Positions 15,767 to 23,649 of a DNA stretch of 24,102 bases are shown here, piece by piece. The notes beneath the pieces are model-generated. The model saw nothing but the letters and a program-made list of their open reading frames with translations, searched no databases and was not told the DNA's origin. Numbering within the stretch: the stretch's first letter is position 1; each line of letters begins with the position of its first letter. The DNA is from an uncultured Lachnospiraceae bacterium (GTDB lineage Bacteria > Bacillota > Clostridia > Lachnospirales > Lachnospiraceae), in NCBI GenBank assembly GCA_910583965.1, contig CAJUAE010000048.1, positions 1 to 24,102 of the forward strand, in the 5' to 3' direction. The position numbers and the translations under genes were made by a program.

Positions 15767-16039
15767 TTATAGCCTATGCATACTATTAAAAATTTCTTCT
15801 CTCTGACATTTGATAATAACGCCAATTTCCGCTCCAAGTTTGTCAAACTCATCAGAAATCTCGCTGACAGACTTGACTGCCTTACTCATGTCTGCAATCA
15901 TCATCATATTAAAATAATCATCCACAATGGTCTGTGAGATATCCAAAATATTAATTTTATTCTCAGCAAGATATGTACATACCTTGGCAATAATTCCAAC
16001 AGTATCTTTTCCTACTACTGTAATAATTGTTTTTTTCAT
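15767..16039 (-). CDS. ACT domain protein, UPF0237 family
   Basis: This 90-residue protein is a single ACT domain: an opening strand MKKTIITVVGKDTVGIIAKV, then NINILDISQTI and a strand carrying MMMIADMS. It corresponds to the UPF0237 family. ACT domains usually bind small ligands such as amino acids and dimerise. It is almost always found next to a UPF0210 gene, as here, and probably regulates or partners with that product (inference). AGGAG lies about 9 nt before the ATG. It is 25 bp downstream of the metallo-hydrolase gene, in the same operon. Confidence 0.94.
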   Translation of the reverse strand: MKKTIITVVGKDTVGIIAKVCTYLAENKINILDISQTIVDDYFNMMMIADMSKAVKSVSEISDEFDKLGAEIGVIIKCQREEIFNSMHRL

Positions 16040-16064
16040 AATATAGTTCTCCTATCTTTTATCT

Positions 16065-16862
16065 TTATATTTCTATCATTTGTGACATTTCAGTCCGATT
16101 TGCCACAAAAATTGGAAAATCATCTGGTTTATAAGGATTATCCGCCATAGAAATTTCCAGTCGCACTGTTTCATATGCCAGTTCCGGCAAATTATTATCC
16201 TTGCTTAGATGCCCCAAAAACACTGTTTTCAAATTGTCATGTAGCAATCTACTCAGTAATCTGCCTGAAAGCTCATTCGACAAATGTCCTTTTTTCCCTA
16301 GTATCCTTTGTTTTAGAGCATATGGATATTTGCCCACCTGCAACATATTAACATCATGATTGGCTTCCAGCAAAATAACATCCATTCCTCGAAGACTCTC
16401 AATCGTATATGTATCATATGTGCCCAAATCTGTCGCAACTGCCATACGCTTATTTCCATATTGAAATCTGTATGCTGCTGGCTGAACCGCATCATGAGAT
16501 ATTTTCATCGGATTAACTGTAATATCCTTCAAAATAAATTTTTCGTCAATCCTAATTGTATGAAAAAGTGAGTCCTCTATTCTCGCAAGATTACTCACTT
16601 TCCTAATGGCAGCTATTGTCCCTTCTGTAGCATAGACCGATATGCCAAATTGCCTGCACAGCGCACCCAGACCATTAATATGGTCTGTATGCTCATGCGT
16701 AATTAATATCCCATCAATATCTTTTCCTGTCAATCCAAATTGGTTGAGTGCCTCCAGCGTTTTCTTGCAGCTTATCCCCGCATCTACCAAAAGATGTGTC
16801 GCTTCTGTACCAATATAGATACAATTTCCACTACTTCCACTGGCTATACTGCACATTCTCAT
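16065..16862 (-). CDS. MBL-fold metallo-hydrolase, WalJ/YycJ type
   Basis: This 265-residue metallo-beta-lactamase-fold hydrolase has the metal motif THEHTDH (H56, H58, D60, H61), H123 in ISHDAV, D145 in ATDLG and late histidines in KGHLSNE (H193) and GHLS (H218). The opening MCSIASGSSGNCIYIG and the overall length match the YycJ/WalJ family, a predicted nuclease or phosphodiesterase linked elsewhere to the WalKR locus. No walRK genes are near here; instead it sits in the polA-coaE-FtsA-like run. A role in DNA metabolism would fit that company but is not shown by the sequence. GGAG lies 9 nt before the ATG. Confidence 0.9.
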   Translation of the reverse strand: MRMCSIASGSSGNCIYIGTEATHLLVDAGISCKKTLEALNQFGLTGKDIDGILITHEHTDHINGLGALCRQFGISVYATEGTIAAIRKVSNLARIEDSLFHTIRIDEKFILKDITVNPMKISHDAVQPAAYRFQYGNKRMAVATDLGTYDTYTIESLRGMDVILLEANHDVNMLQVGKYPYALKQRILGKKGHLSNELSGRLLSRLLHDNLKTVFLGHLSKDNNLPELAYETVRLEISMADNPYKPDDFPIFVANRTEMSQMIEI

Positions 16863-16894
16863 CTATTTTTGCTCCTATTCTATGCCAATCTGTT

Positions 16895-19315
16895 TTATTT
16901 CCAATATACCTCTATCTTATCTCCATTATGAATTTCTTGTGTATATTGTGCATCCTTTCCGTTAACAAGAGTAGCAATTCCACCACCGCGCACTTTGCTG
17001 GTGTCAAAATCAATATAATCAAATATATCCACAAACATATAGCTCTGTTTTCCTCTCATAACAGTTGGATTTTGATTTACAATGACAATTATCTTTTTGC
17101 CATTTTCTTCTTTCACTTCCTCTTTCGTTTCTTCTTTTTTGACGGTTTCCGATTCCGACTTTGATTTTGTAATTGTCTCAGCAGATTTTACCTGTTTTGG
17201 TTCCTCTGTAGTTGTTTTTGTTTCTTCTGGCCCTTTTTCTACTTTGACTTCTTCTATCGATTTCTCAGGCGATATTTTGTCCGTATCTGATATTGTTTCT
17301 TTTTTTGTTTCATCCTTTATTTCGTCTTTTGTCTCGTCAACTGTAGACGCCTCTGTATGTGTATCTTTGTCTGATTCTGCTCTTGCCTTGTCTTGGTCTG
17401 ACGCTTCTATCGGTGTCTCCTGTGTTGACGCTTTGCCTGAATTTTCCTCTATATTTAAATTTCCTTGTTCTCTCCTTTTTTCCGCTTTTGACACATGGTC
17501 TTTGACTGCTTCTCTAACTGCTTCTCGCTGTGATTCCTTATAGATTTCTTTCAGTTGATGTTCTTTCCGATTCTTAATTTCGAGCTTGTCAGAAGCATGA
17601 ATCTCCACTGTACTATCTGCTTGCTCACCATTGACAAAAAGAATAATATCTTCTGCTGCCAAATCCATAAACGCCAAGAAGGAATCATATGTATAAGAAG
17701 TAAATACTTCAATCTCATCTCCATTCTGTATCAAGTATTCTTCTGTAACAGCCATGCCATTTACCTTTACTGGTTTTGGAAGCTGCATCTCATCACCATT
17801 TACCGAAACAACAATTTTCCCATTATAGTCAATCAAATCTGCAATTTTCTCCTGTGCAGATGTACCAAGTGTGGATTCCTCAAGCACAATCACATCATTT
17901 GCTTTGATATTATGACTAAGACTAACCTCCTCACCATTTACATAGATGTGTGCACTCTCACCATACTCTCCTTTTGTAACACGATTTTTACCATTTACAG
18001 TATAGCGCAATTCTTCCCCGCGCCTTGGAAAAAGACCATCTCTAGTAAAATCTGCCTGAATCGCAGCATCTGTCACTGTGAGTTTATTGTTGTCATAGAG
18101 TTTAATTTTATTGCCATTAAATGTAATATAAATAAAATTATTGTACTGTTCATAGTATGTCAAACAGATTCCAATCGGCGTAATAATTGTGGAATCTTTT
18201 AGTGCTCCTTCTGGGAAATCAATATCTCGCATAATCTCCTCCCCGCGAAGTGCCACACGCTTTGGATCTAATCCAAGTTCCGCTGCAATCAGCGCATCAA
18301 ATCCTCTAATTTTGCCGCCACCACCAACAATAAACACAGCACTTGGAGAAGTTCCGCCATTCAGTTCTTTAATGGTATTGGCAGTCAGTTTTGCCATTCG
18401 CTCAATCTCACCCTGACAAATAGCAATCACTTCCTTAGCAGTAATCGTCTGCTCCATACCCATAATATCTTCATACACAATTTCTTCCTGTTGTGTTGAT
18501 GCTGTCTTAATCATTTCTGCTGTGCCAAAATCAATCAGACAAGTTTTTGCCAAAAGTTCTGTGAGTGTATCTCCTGCGCAAGGAATCATTCCAAATGCGA
18601 CAACTGTTCCATCATTTGTAATAGAAATATCTGATGTTCCAGCTCCGACGTCAATCATTGCAATATTTAACAGTCTAAATTTCTCTGGAATGGCAACTCG
18701 AATTGCTGCAATTGGTTCCAACGTCAGATTTGCAACCCGCAATCCGGCAAGCTCTACCGCACTATACAAACCATCCACAACATCATCTGGCAAAAATGTT
18801 GCAATAATATCTGCGCCAATTGTTTTTGCCTTGTGATGTTCTGGTTGTCCCATCCACAAGCCATTTAAATAATAACGCACAACTGAATATCCTACACAAT
18901 AAAAATGCATATCTGTGTCATTGCTATCTTGAAACTCTGCAAACGCTTGCTCTATTCCCAGTGAAATCAGATTACTCATATCCTCTTTTGTGACATTTCG
19001 TTCCTTGTCAAGATCCATGTCTGCATGTACATTCATTGTCTTGAGCACGCGCCCAGCAGCAGCAATACAAACTTCATTTAGTTTGACACCCGCTTTCTCT
19101 TGTAGGCATTGTCTGATATCCGCTATAGTAGCCGCTACTCTATTGATATCATGAATTTGACCATCAAACATAGCACGCGTTTGATGTTGGCGAATTTCCT
19201 GCGCTGTCACGATAAATCTTTCTCCCTGTCTATAGCCCACAGTACCTACAATACTTCTCGTGCCAATATCCAATCCAAATACAAGCTCCTCCTCATTCAC
19301 ATTCCTCTCGTTCAT
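16895..19315 (-). CDS. FtsA-like actin-fold protein with long repeat-bearing C-terminal extension
   Basis: The protein has 806 residues, about twice a normal FtsA. Residues 10-395 form an actin/HSP70-fold ATPase of the FtsA/PilM type: phosphate-1 GLDIGTRS (14-21), an SHS2-like insert (about 80-175), phosphate-2 IDVGAGTSDI (221-230) and the adenosine motif VGGGGKIRGF (330-339). Residues about 396-585 carry three VNG...ND/GD-type units (around 458-480, 504-538 and 560-582), and a fourth ends the chain (783-806, VNG...NGDKIEVYWK). They look like small beta-rich, beta-grasp-like modules. Between them lies a K/E/T/S-rich, probably disordered linker (about 586-740). The C-terminal amphipathic membrane helix of true FtsA is not evident. 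The start overlaps the coaE stop by 4 bp (ATGA), so translation is probably coupled. It is probably a paralog, not the divisome FtsA, since no ftsZ or ftsQ is adjacent. Confidence 0.85.
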   Translation of the reverse strand: MNERNVNEEELVFGLDIGTRSIVGTVGYRQGERFIVTAQEIRQHQTRAMFDGQIHDINRVAATIADIRQCLQEKAGVKLNEVCIAAAGRVLKTMNVHADMDLDKERNVTKEDMSNLISLGIEQAFAEFQDSNDTDMHFYCVGYSVVRYYLNGLWMGQPEHHKAKTIGADIIATFLPDDVVDGLYSAVELAGLRVANLTLEPIAAIRVAIPEKFRLLNIAMIDVGAGTSDISITNDGTVVAFGMIPCAGDTLTELLAKTCLIDFGTAEMIKTASTQQEEIVYEDIMGMEQTITAKEVIAICQGEIERMAKLTANTIKELNGGTSPSAVFIVGGGGKIRGFDALIAAELGLDPKRVALRGEEIMRDIDFPEGALKDSTIITPIGICLTYYEQYNNFIYITFNGNKIKLYDNNKLTVTDAAIQADFTRDGLFPRRGEELRYTVNGKNRVTKGEYGESAHIYVNGEEVSLSHNIKANDVIVLEESTLGTSAQEKIADLIDYNGKIVVSVNGDEMQLPKPVKVNGMAVTEEYLIQNGDEIEVFTSYTYDSFLAFMDLAAEDIILFVNGEQADSTVEIHASDKLEIKNRKEHQLKEIYKESQREAVREAVKDHVSKAEKRREQGNLNIEENSGKASTQETPIEASDQDKARAESDKDTHTEASTVDETKDEIKDETKKETISDTDKISPEKSIEEVKVEKGPEETKTTTEEPKQVKSAETITKSKSESETVKKEETKEEVKEENGKKIIVIVNQNPTVMRGKQSYMFVDIFDYIDFDTSKVRGGGIATLVNGKDAQYTQEIHNGDKIEVYWK

Positions 19316-19908
19316 ACCTCAACCCCCATAATTTTATTGATCTGTCTGTAGGTTTCCTCCAAATCGCCATTGTTTATAATTATCACTTGGCAGTACTTTC
19401 TAAATTCTTCCTCACTCAATTGTCCTTTCATAATCTCTGCTATCTTCTGTGCACTATATTTCCTACTTTTTACAAGTCTTTTCTCTCGAATTGCCACATC
19501 AGAATGAATATACCACATCTCATCCACAATCTGGTCATAGTGTTCTTCAATCAAAAGTGCAGCCTCGATAAAAAAGTACGCCACCACTCCTCTCTCTCTC
19601 TCAAAAGCGATTTGTTCTAAGATATACTTTTTCACTTCTGGATGCACAATACTGTTCACTTCTACCAGCAATGCATTATCCCCAAAAATAACTGCTGCCA
19701 TTTTGGTTTTATCAATTGTATTATCAGCGCTTAAAATCTCCTGTCCAAGAAGTGCAACAAGCTTCTGATAACATACTTGTCCTGGTTCATACAACTTATG
19801 TGCTGCCTCGTCTGCTCTTATCACTCTACACGAAAAATGCGCTTCTATATAAGAAAGAACTTTTGTTTTCCCTGCACCGACACCACCAGTAATTCCTATA
19901 ATCCTCAT
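19312..19908 (-). CDS. coaE: Dephospho-CoA kinase
   Basis: This 198-residue P-loop kinase catalyses the last step of coenzyme A synthesis, phosphorylating the ribose 3'-OH of dephospho-CoA. The Walker A motif is GGVGAGKT (8-15), followed by the family's DEAAHKLYEPG region, which carries the substrate-contacting Asp (VIRADE), then IVHPEVKKYI and a lid rich in Arg/Lys (REKRLVKSRKYS). I chose ATG at 19908, where GGGGA lies 6 nt upstream; a GTG 12 nt earlier overlaps that site. The polA-coaE order is common in Firmicutes. Its stop overlaps the start of the FtsA-like gene. The leader carries the hairpin motif shared with the hybrid kinase gene. Confidence 0.95.
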   Translation of the reverse strand: MRIIGITGGVGAGKTKVLSYIEAHFSCRVIRADEAAHKLYEPGQVCYQKLVALLGQEILSADNTIDKTKMAAVIFGDNALLVEVNSIVHPEVKKYILEQIAFERERGVVAYFFIEAALLIEEHYDQIVDEMWYIHSDVAIREKRLVKSRKYSAQKIAEIMKGQLSEEEFRKYCQVIIINNGDLEETYRQINKIMGVEV

Positions 19909-19913
19909 ATTAA

Positions 19914-19938
19914 TCCCCACGCCGCCTTTTGCGACTCA
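19914..19938 (-). promoter_or_regulatory. Leader hairpin motif upstream of coaE
   Basis: The minus strand reads GTCGC-AAAAG-GCGGC, a 5-bp stem with one G-U pair, directly followed by TGGGGA, which is the ribosome binding site. It is 20/25 identical to 4456-4480 upstream of the hybrid kinase. Two of the five differences fall in the stem and keep pairing (C-G to U-G, and G-U to G-C). Confidence 0.45.
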
Positions 19939-19947
19939 AATAGAAAT

Positions 19948-19971
19948 AAAAACGCTGTCTTTTGCGTTTTT
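19948..19971 (-). terminator. Second hairpin after polA, terminator or attenuator
   Basis: AAAAACGC (19948-19955) and GCGTTTTT (19964-19971) form an 8-bp stem with an 8-nt loop. On the minus strand the stem runs into TTTTTATTTCTATTT, so partial intrinsic termination between polA and coaE is plausible. The GC content of the stem is low. Confidence 0.5.
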
Positions 19972-19972
19972 C

Positions 19973-19996
19973 AGTGTGAAATTTTAATTTCACACT
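19973..19996 (-). terminator. Hairpin overlapping the polA stop codon
   Basis: AGTGTGAAAT (19973-19982) and ATTTCACACT (19987-19996) form a perfect 10-bp stem with a 4-nt loop, beginning inside the polA stop codon. It has no T-run of its own. Together with the neighbouring hairpin it may stabilise the polA mRNA end or reduce expression of downstream genes. Confidence 0.45.
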
Positions 19997-22712
19997 ATTT
20001 CGCTTCATACCAGTCTGTCCCTATGTGAAGGTCAATCTCCAATTTCACTGCCAGCTCACATGCATTCTGCATTTCCTGTGACAAAACTGCCTGCACTTCC
20101 TCAACTTCGTTCTTTCTAGTCTCAATTAACAGCTCATCATGTATCTGCAAAATTAGTTTCGACTGAAGTCCCTTTTCTTTCAATGCATCATAGACGTGAA
20201 CCATTGCATATTTTATAATATCTGCTGCTGTTCCCTGTATTGGAGAGTTCATAGCAACACGTTCCCCAAAAGAACGCTGATTGAAATTAGTAGATTTTAG
20301 TTCTGGAACAGGTCTGCGCCTGCCAAACATTGTCTCACAATATCCTTTTTCTTTCGCATCATCCACCAGCCTGTCCAAAAACTTCTTAATTCTAGGATAC
20401 GTCTTAAAATATTCATCAATATAACTCTTTGCTTCCTTGGGCGTGATACTCAAATCCTGACTCAATCCAAAGGAACTAATGCCATATACAATTCCAAAAT
20501 TTACTGCCTTTGCGTTGCGTCTCTGTAAATCCGTGACCTCCGCAAATGGCGTATGAAAAACCTTCGACGCAGTAATCCTATGAATGTCCTCATCCATTTT
20601 ATATGCTTCAATCAATTGTTGGTCTTCTGACATATGCGCCAACACACGCAACTCAATCTGTGAATAGTCCGCATCCATAAAGATACAGCCCTCTTGTGGA
20701 ACAAATACTTTTCGGATTCGTCTACCAAGCTCCATACGCATTGGAATATTCTGCAAATTTGGTTCTGTGGAACTCAGTCTTCCGGTCGCAGTGATAGTCT
20801 GATTAAAGTTTGTGTGTATTTTATTTTCTTCATCAATATATGCTGCAAGTCCATCTGCATAAGTTGATTTGAGTTTTGTAAGTCCTCTATATTCCAGAAT
20901 ATCTTTCACAATAGGATTTTCTGGTGCAAGCTTCTCAAGTACTTCCGCCGCCGTAGAATACCCAGTCTTTGTCTTCTTTCCGCCAGGCAACTTCATCTTT
21001 TCAAATAAAATTTCGCCTAACTGTTTTGGCGAATTAATATTAAAAACTTCTCCTGCCGCAGTATGAATTGTTTTTTCCAGCTCATCAATTCTGACATTAA
21101 GCGTTTCCCCATAAACCTTTAATTCTTCTGGGCGAACCAAAATTCCCTCCCGCTCCATATCAAACAACACATAAGTCAATGGCATCTCAAGTTCCCGAAA
21201 AAGCTTATCCATCTTATTCTGCACCAATACTGTTTCCAGCAACGGTTTCGCTCGATATAAAACATATGTTTCCTTTGCAAGGTAGGACAAAACTGACTCT
21301 CGCTGATTTCGATAGGCTGTACTAAAATCTGTCTTTCCAAATATCTCTGCCCATCTCTGTAGTGCAATGCTTAAATACTCATCTGCCACATCCACAATCT
21401 CATAATCACTCTTGAGCGGATTTATCAAATACGCCGCAATCTTACAATCAAAAAGTTGTTTAGTCATCTCAGATGCTGATAATTTCTTGTCATTTTCCTC
21501 TGAAAATAATTTACCATAATCGTTTTTAATATCAAATACAGCGATAGACATCTTTTCTGATAAAAACATTTGCTCAATCTGTTGTTGAAGATATGTTACA
21601 GATATCGCGTCACTGCTCTCTATAAAATAAACATTTCGCTCATTGTCCGAACCACCACATAACATGCAACCAAAAGCGGCTTTTTCTGCATCCATTTGTA
21701 AATACATCTGTCCATCCGCATACGCGCCAAACTCACCAGCACCTTTCGCTTTGACATTAATTGGCCGTATCGCTGCAAAACCAGCTTGGAGAACCCTGTC
21801 AAAAGCATTTTGTACGTCCTCTTTTGTCCGAATGGAAACTACCTTAATATCCTTATCTATATTGATAGTCGGTGTGTTATTTTCCAATTCAGATTTTCCA
21901 AATTTACCATGTAGAGAATGTTTTTTCAACAAGATATTCGACTCTGCCGAAAACATATTCTCTGCTTGAAAAATTACCTTTTCCAGTGAAAAATCAATCA
22001 CTCCAGTTTTTGAAATCCTCCAGGATTCTTTATTTTGTAAAACTGCCTCTTTGTTTTGCAATAGTTTTTCGCGTATACTCTTTTGTGGCACGTCGTCTAA
22101 ATTTGTATACAATGCCGCTATTATATCCTCATTGGCAGCATAAATATGCAATAAATCAATTGCTGTTTTTCTTCCAATCTGTGCTATTTCTGTCAATACC
22201 TGCAACGCACACAGACACGTTGGATCAAACTGATATTCTTTTTGTATCGCATCTATTTCGTAGTCTTGCAATACAATCTTTCCACCACTTGTTTCCACCA
22301 GACAAATCTTTGTCTGGTTTGAGGCAAGTTGTAACGTATTTCGCTCACTTGTAAACAGTGTAATTTCGAGTGTTTCCATCTCGAGTGTTTGTCTTTCCAG
22401 ATGTCCTACAATCCTTCCCAAAAGGTCTGCCGCTTTGATTTCCTCCGATGCCAAAAAGTGAATCTTCATCGCAGTCAAAAGCTCCTTTAAGACAGGAATC
22501 TGTTCTTTAAGACCAGCTGACTGTCCATCTTCCTCTATTCCGAACACAATACTTAGATAATCTGGCTTTTCTATCTCCACTACTTTTAATAGTATATTTA
22601 CAAATCCAAAGATAGCATTGGTGTGAAATCCTGTCGCATCTGTCATTATCGGTACACTGTAAAACGCTTTTTGTAAAATATTACTGCCATCTATCAAAAC
22701 AATCCTGCTCAT
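19995..22712 (-). CDS. polA: DNA polymerase I with degenerate nuclease domains
   Basis: This 905-residue family A DNA polymerase has an intact polymerase domain: TGRLSSTEPNLQNIP (643-657), motif A DYSQIELR (catalytic D682), motif B with K735 and Y743 in RRNAKAVNFGIVYG, and motif C QIHDE (H858, D859). The N-terminal 5' nuclease domain (1-250) is recognisable (LIDGSN, HTNAIFGF) but eroded: the FD aspartate is G58, EADD has become KAAD (93-96), GDKD has become SERN (122-125), the GDSSDNIPGVPGIG loop is reduced to EIAQIG and the helical-arch region is deleted. The 3'-5' exonuclease region (about 290-480) lacks the DxE pair and the YxxxD motif, as in many Gram-positive enzymes. The protein should polymerise but not process flaps or proofread. 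Its ribosome binding site AGGA overlaps the end of the zinc-finger gene, 6 bp upstream. Confidence 0.97.
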   Translation of the reverse strand: MSRIVLIDGSNILQKAFYSVPIMTDATGFHTNAIFGFVNILLKVVEIEKPDYLSIVFGIEEDGQSAGLKEQIPVLKELLTAMKIHFLASEEIKAADLLGRIVGHLERQTLEMETLEITLFTSERNTLQLASNQTKICLVETSGGKIVLQDYEIDAIQKEYQFDPTCLCALQVLTEIAQIGRKTAIDLLHIYAANEDIIAALYTNLDDVPQKSIREKLLQNKEAVLQNKESWRISKTGVIDFSLEKVIFQAENMFSAESNILLKKHSLHGKFGKSELENNTPTINIDKDIKVVSIRTKEDVQNAFDRVLQAGFAAIRPINVKAKGAGEFGAYADGQMYLQMDAEKAAFGCMLCGGSDNERNVYFIESSDAISVTYLQQQIEQMFLSEKMSIAVFDIKNDYGKLFSEENDKKLSASEMTKQLFDCKIAAYLINPLKSDYEIVDVADEYLSIALQRWAEIFGKTDFSTAYRNQRESVLSYLAKETYVLYRAKPLLETVLVQNKMDKLFRELEMPLTYVLFDMEREGILVRPEELKVYGETLNVRIDELEKTIHTAAGEVFNINSPKQLGEILFEKMKLPGGKKTKTGYSTAAEVLEKLAPENPIVKDILEYRGLTKLKSTYADGLAAYIDEENKIHTNFNQTITATGRLSSTEPNLQNIPMRMELGRRIRKVFVPQEGCIFMDADYSQIELRVLAHMSEDQQLIEAYKMDEDIHRITASKVFHTPFAEVTDLQRRNAKAVNFGIVYGISSFGLSQDLSITPKEAKSYIDEYFKTYPRIKKFLDRLVDDAKEKGYCETMFGRRRPVPELKSTNFNQRSFGERVAMNSPIQGTAADIIKYAMVHVYDALKEKGLQSKLILQIHDELLIETRKNEVEEVQAVLSQEMQNACELAVKLEIDLHIGTDWYEAK

Positions 22713-22718
22713 GACGTC

Positions 22719-23027
22719 CTATGCTCCTCCCAGCAAAAATATACAAAATATCAATGAACCAACTAAAAAAAGACCGGCTTTTAGCTGCTTGAATACTTTT
22801 TTGCGGGTAATAATTCGATTCAGCCTGTCCTCCAGTTCGCTCTGCACATCTATATCCTCATCATTTTCAAGTCTGCTGATACCTTCTAATAGAAGATACT
22901 CAACCGTAAGTTCCTCCATACACTCGCTGCAGGAAGTTATATGTTCCACCAACCGATACTCCGTATCCCTGTCTAGTTCATCCTTTAAAAACAGATGAAT
23001 ACATCGCTGCGCCTCTTTACAATCCAT
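22719..23027 (-). CDS. Zinc-finger (zf-HC2) single-pass membrane protein, anti-sigma-like
   Basis: The protein has 102 residues. The N-terminal half has the anti-sigma zinc-finger pattern C3...H29-x3-C33-x2-C36 (HITSCSEC). A helical linker follows and a hydrophobic segment (about 82-102) ends the protein, so almost nothing lies outside the membrane. Such proteins usually bind an ECF sigma factor encoded next door. Here no sigma gene is adjacent; the gene ends 6 bp before polA and supplies its ribosome binding site, so expression is probably coupled to polA. GAGGG lies about 6 nt before the ATG. It may be a small remnant of an anti-sigma system or a regulator with another partner; the partner is unknown. 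Confidence 0.8.
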   Translation of the reverse strand: MDCKEAQRCIHLFLKDELDRDTEYRLVEHITSCSECMEELTVEYLLLEGISRLENDEDIDVQSELEDRLNRIITRKKVFKQLKAGLFLVGSLIFCIFLLGGA

Positions 23028-23326
23028 CGCTGCCCTCTTAGTCTATATCTTGCGAAAGCCGCGCCATCACAGGCTAAATGGCTATCCTTACAGTTCCTAA
23101 ATATATTTTTTGTTATTATTCATAGCACAAAAGCCGCTCATAGTAACAAATTTAAATCATGTATAACAATTCCTTTCCTAATGATACACTAAATCCTATC
23201 ACATTAAAAGGGTGAAATAAAAAAATTTCACTTTTTTACAGTTTATTCCTTCATTTTTTGTATAAATTAACAATGGCAGCAGAGCCATTCTCTGGACCTC
23301 TGCTGCCATGACTGCGGTTTTGCTGA
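23028..23326. other. Intergenic region between zinc-finger gene and small ORF
   Basis: About 300 bp of AT-rich DNA with no plausible gene. It holds a strong hairpin (23273-23309) and a second AT hairpin: GTGAAAT 23212-23218 and ATTTCAC 23225-23231, with a 6-A loop and a T6 tract on the plus-strand side. The promoter of the zinc-finger-polA unit should lie here on the minus strand, but several weak -10 candidates (such as TATCAT or TGTTATACA) compete and I cannot choose. Confidence 0.6.
23273..23309 (-). terminator. Hairpin terminator after the small ORF
   Basis: ATGGCAGCAGAG (23273-23284) and CTCTGCTGCCAT (23298-23309) form a perfect 12-bp, GC-containing stem. The 13-nt loop can add a CCA/TGG helix. 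It starts 17 bp after the stop of the small gene. The following minus-strand sequence, TTGTTAATTTATAC, is only moderately T-rich. Confidence 0.7.
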
Positions 23327-23533
23327 TTACATCATTGTATCTCCATCACCGATTCTTTGAATCAGCTCTTGCATTTCTTCTTTGCTCTTTACACTTTTGC
23401 TCTCAGCAATAATCCGCTCCTTGTCATATTCTGTCAATTTACCGTAATTATTGATTACCTGCTCGTCCATTGCTAGTCCGAACGCCAGTCCAAGCGGCAA
23501 TACACCGCCCTGTAAACCATCTGTATAATCCAT
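23327..23533 (-). CDS. Small conserved-looking protein of unknown function
   Basis: The protein has 68 residues. It has an N-terminal segment with LQGGVLPLGLAFGLAMDEQ, then a polar helical part with LTEYDKERIIAESKSVKSKE and EMQELIQRIG. The pattern 'small apolar start, then KxxII...SKxEM..LI' resembles short uncharacterised proteins I associate with Clostridia, but I cannot name a family. The N-terminal apolar stretch is too short and glycine-rich to call a clear membrane helix. I chose ATG at 23533, with GAGG 7 nt upstream; an in-frame GTG 6 nt earlier overlaps that site. A hairpin terminator follows, so it is probably monocistronic or the last gene of the unit that begins with the isomerase-like gene. 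Confidence 0.7.
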   Translation of the reverse strand: MDYTDGLQGGVLPLGLAFGLAMDEQVINNYGKLTEYDKERIIAESKSVKSKEEMQELIQRIGDGDTMM

Positions 23534-23649
23534 AATCACACCTCATTTTAGTCAATATTGCTTCCATAATAATACATGCAATGTCTACGTCTGCAGACTG
23601 CATAGCATAAGTATCTCCTAACGATAATGTGATTATGTACTTTCTAATA

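Noticed and set aside
17082..17543. A 153-codon plus-strand ORF rich in Ser, Phe, Val and Asp
   Set aside because: It is the complement of the K/E/T-rich linker of the FtsA-like gene. Its composition simply mirrors that linker and it has no ribosome binding site.
17555..18202. A 215-codon plus-strand ORF opposite the FtsA-like gene
   Set aside because: It is antisense to a clearly conserved ATPase gene, is rich in Cys, Phe and Ile as expected of a shadow frame, and has no ribosome binding site.
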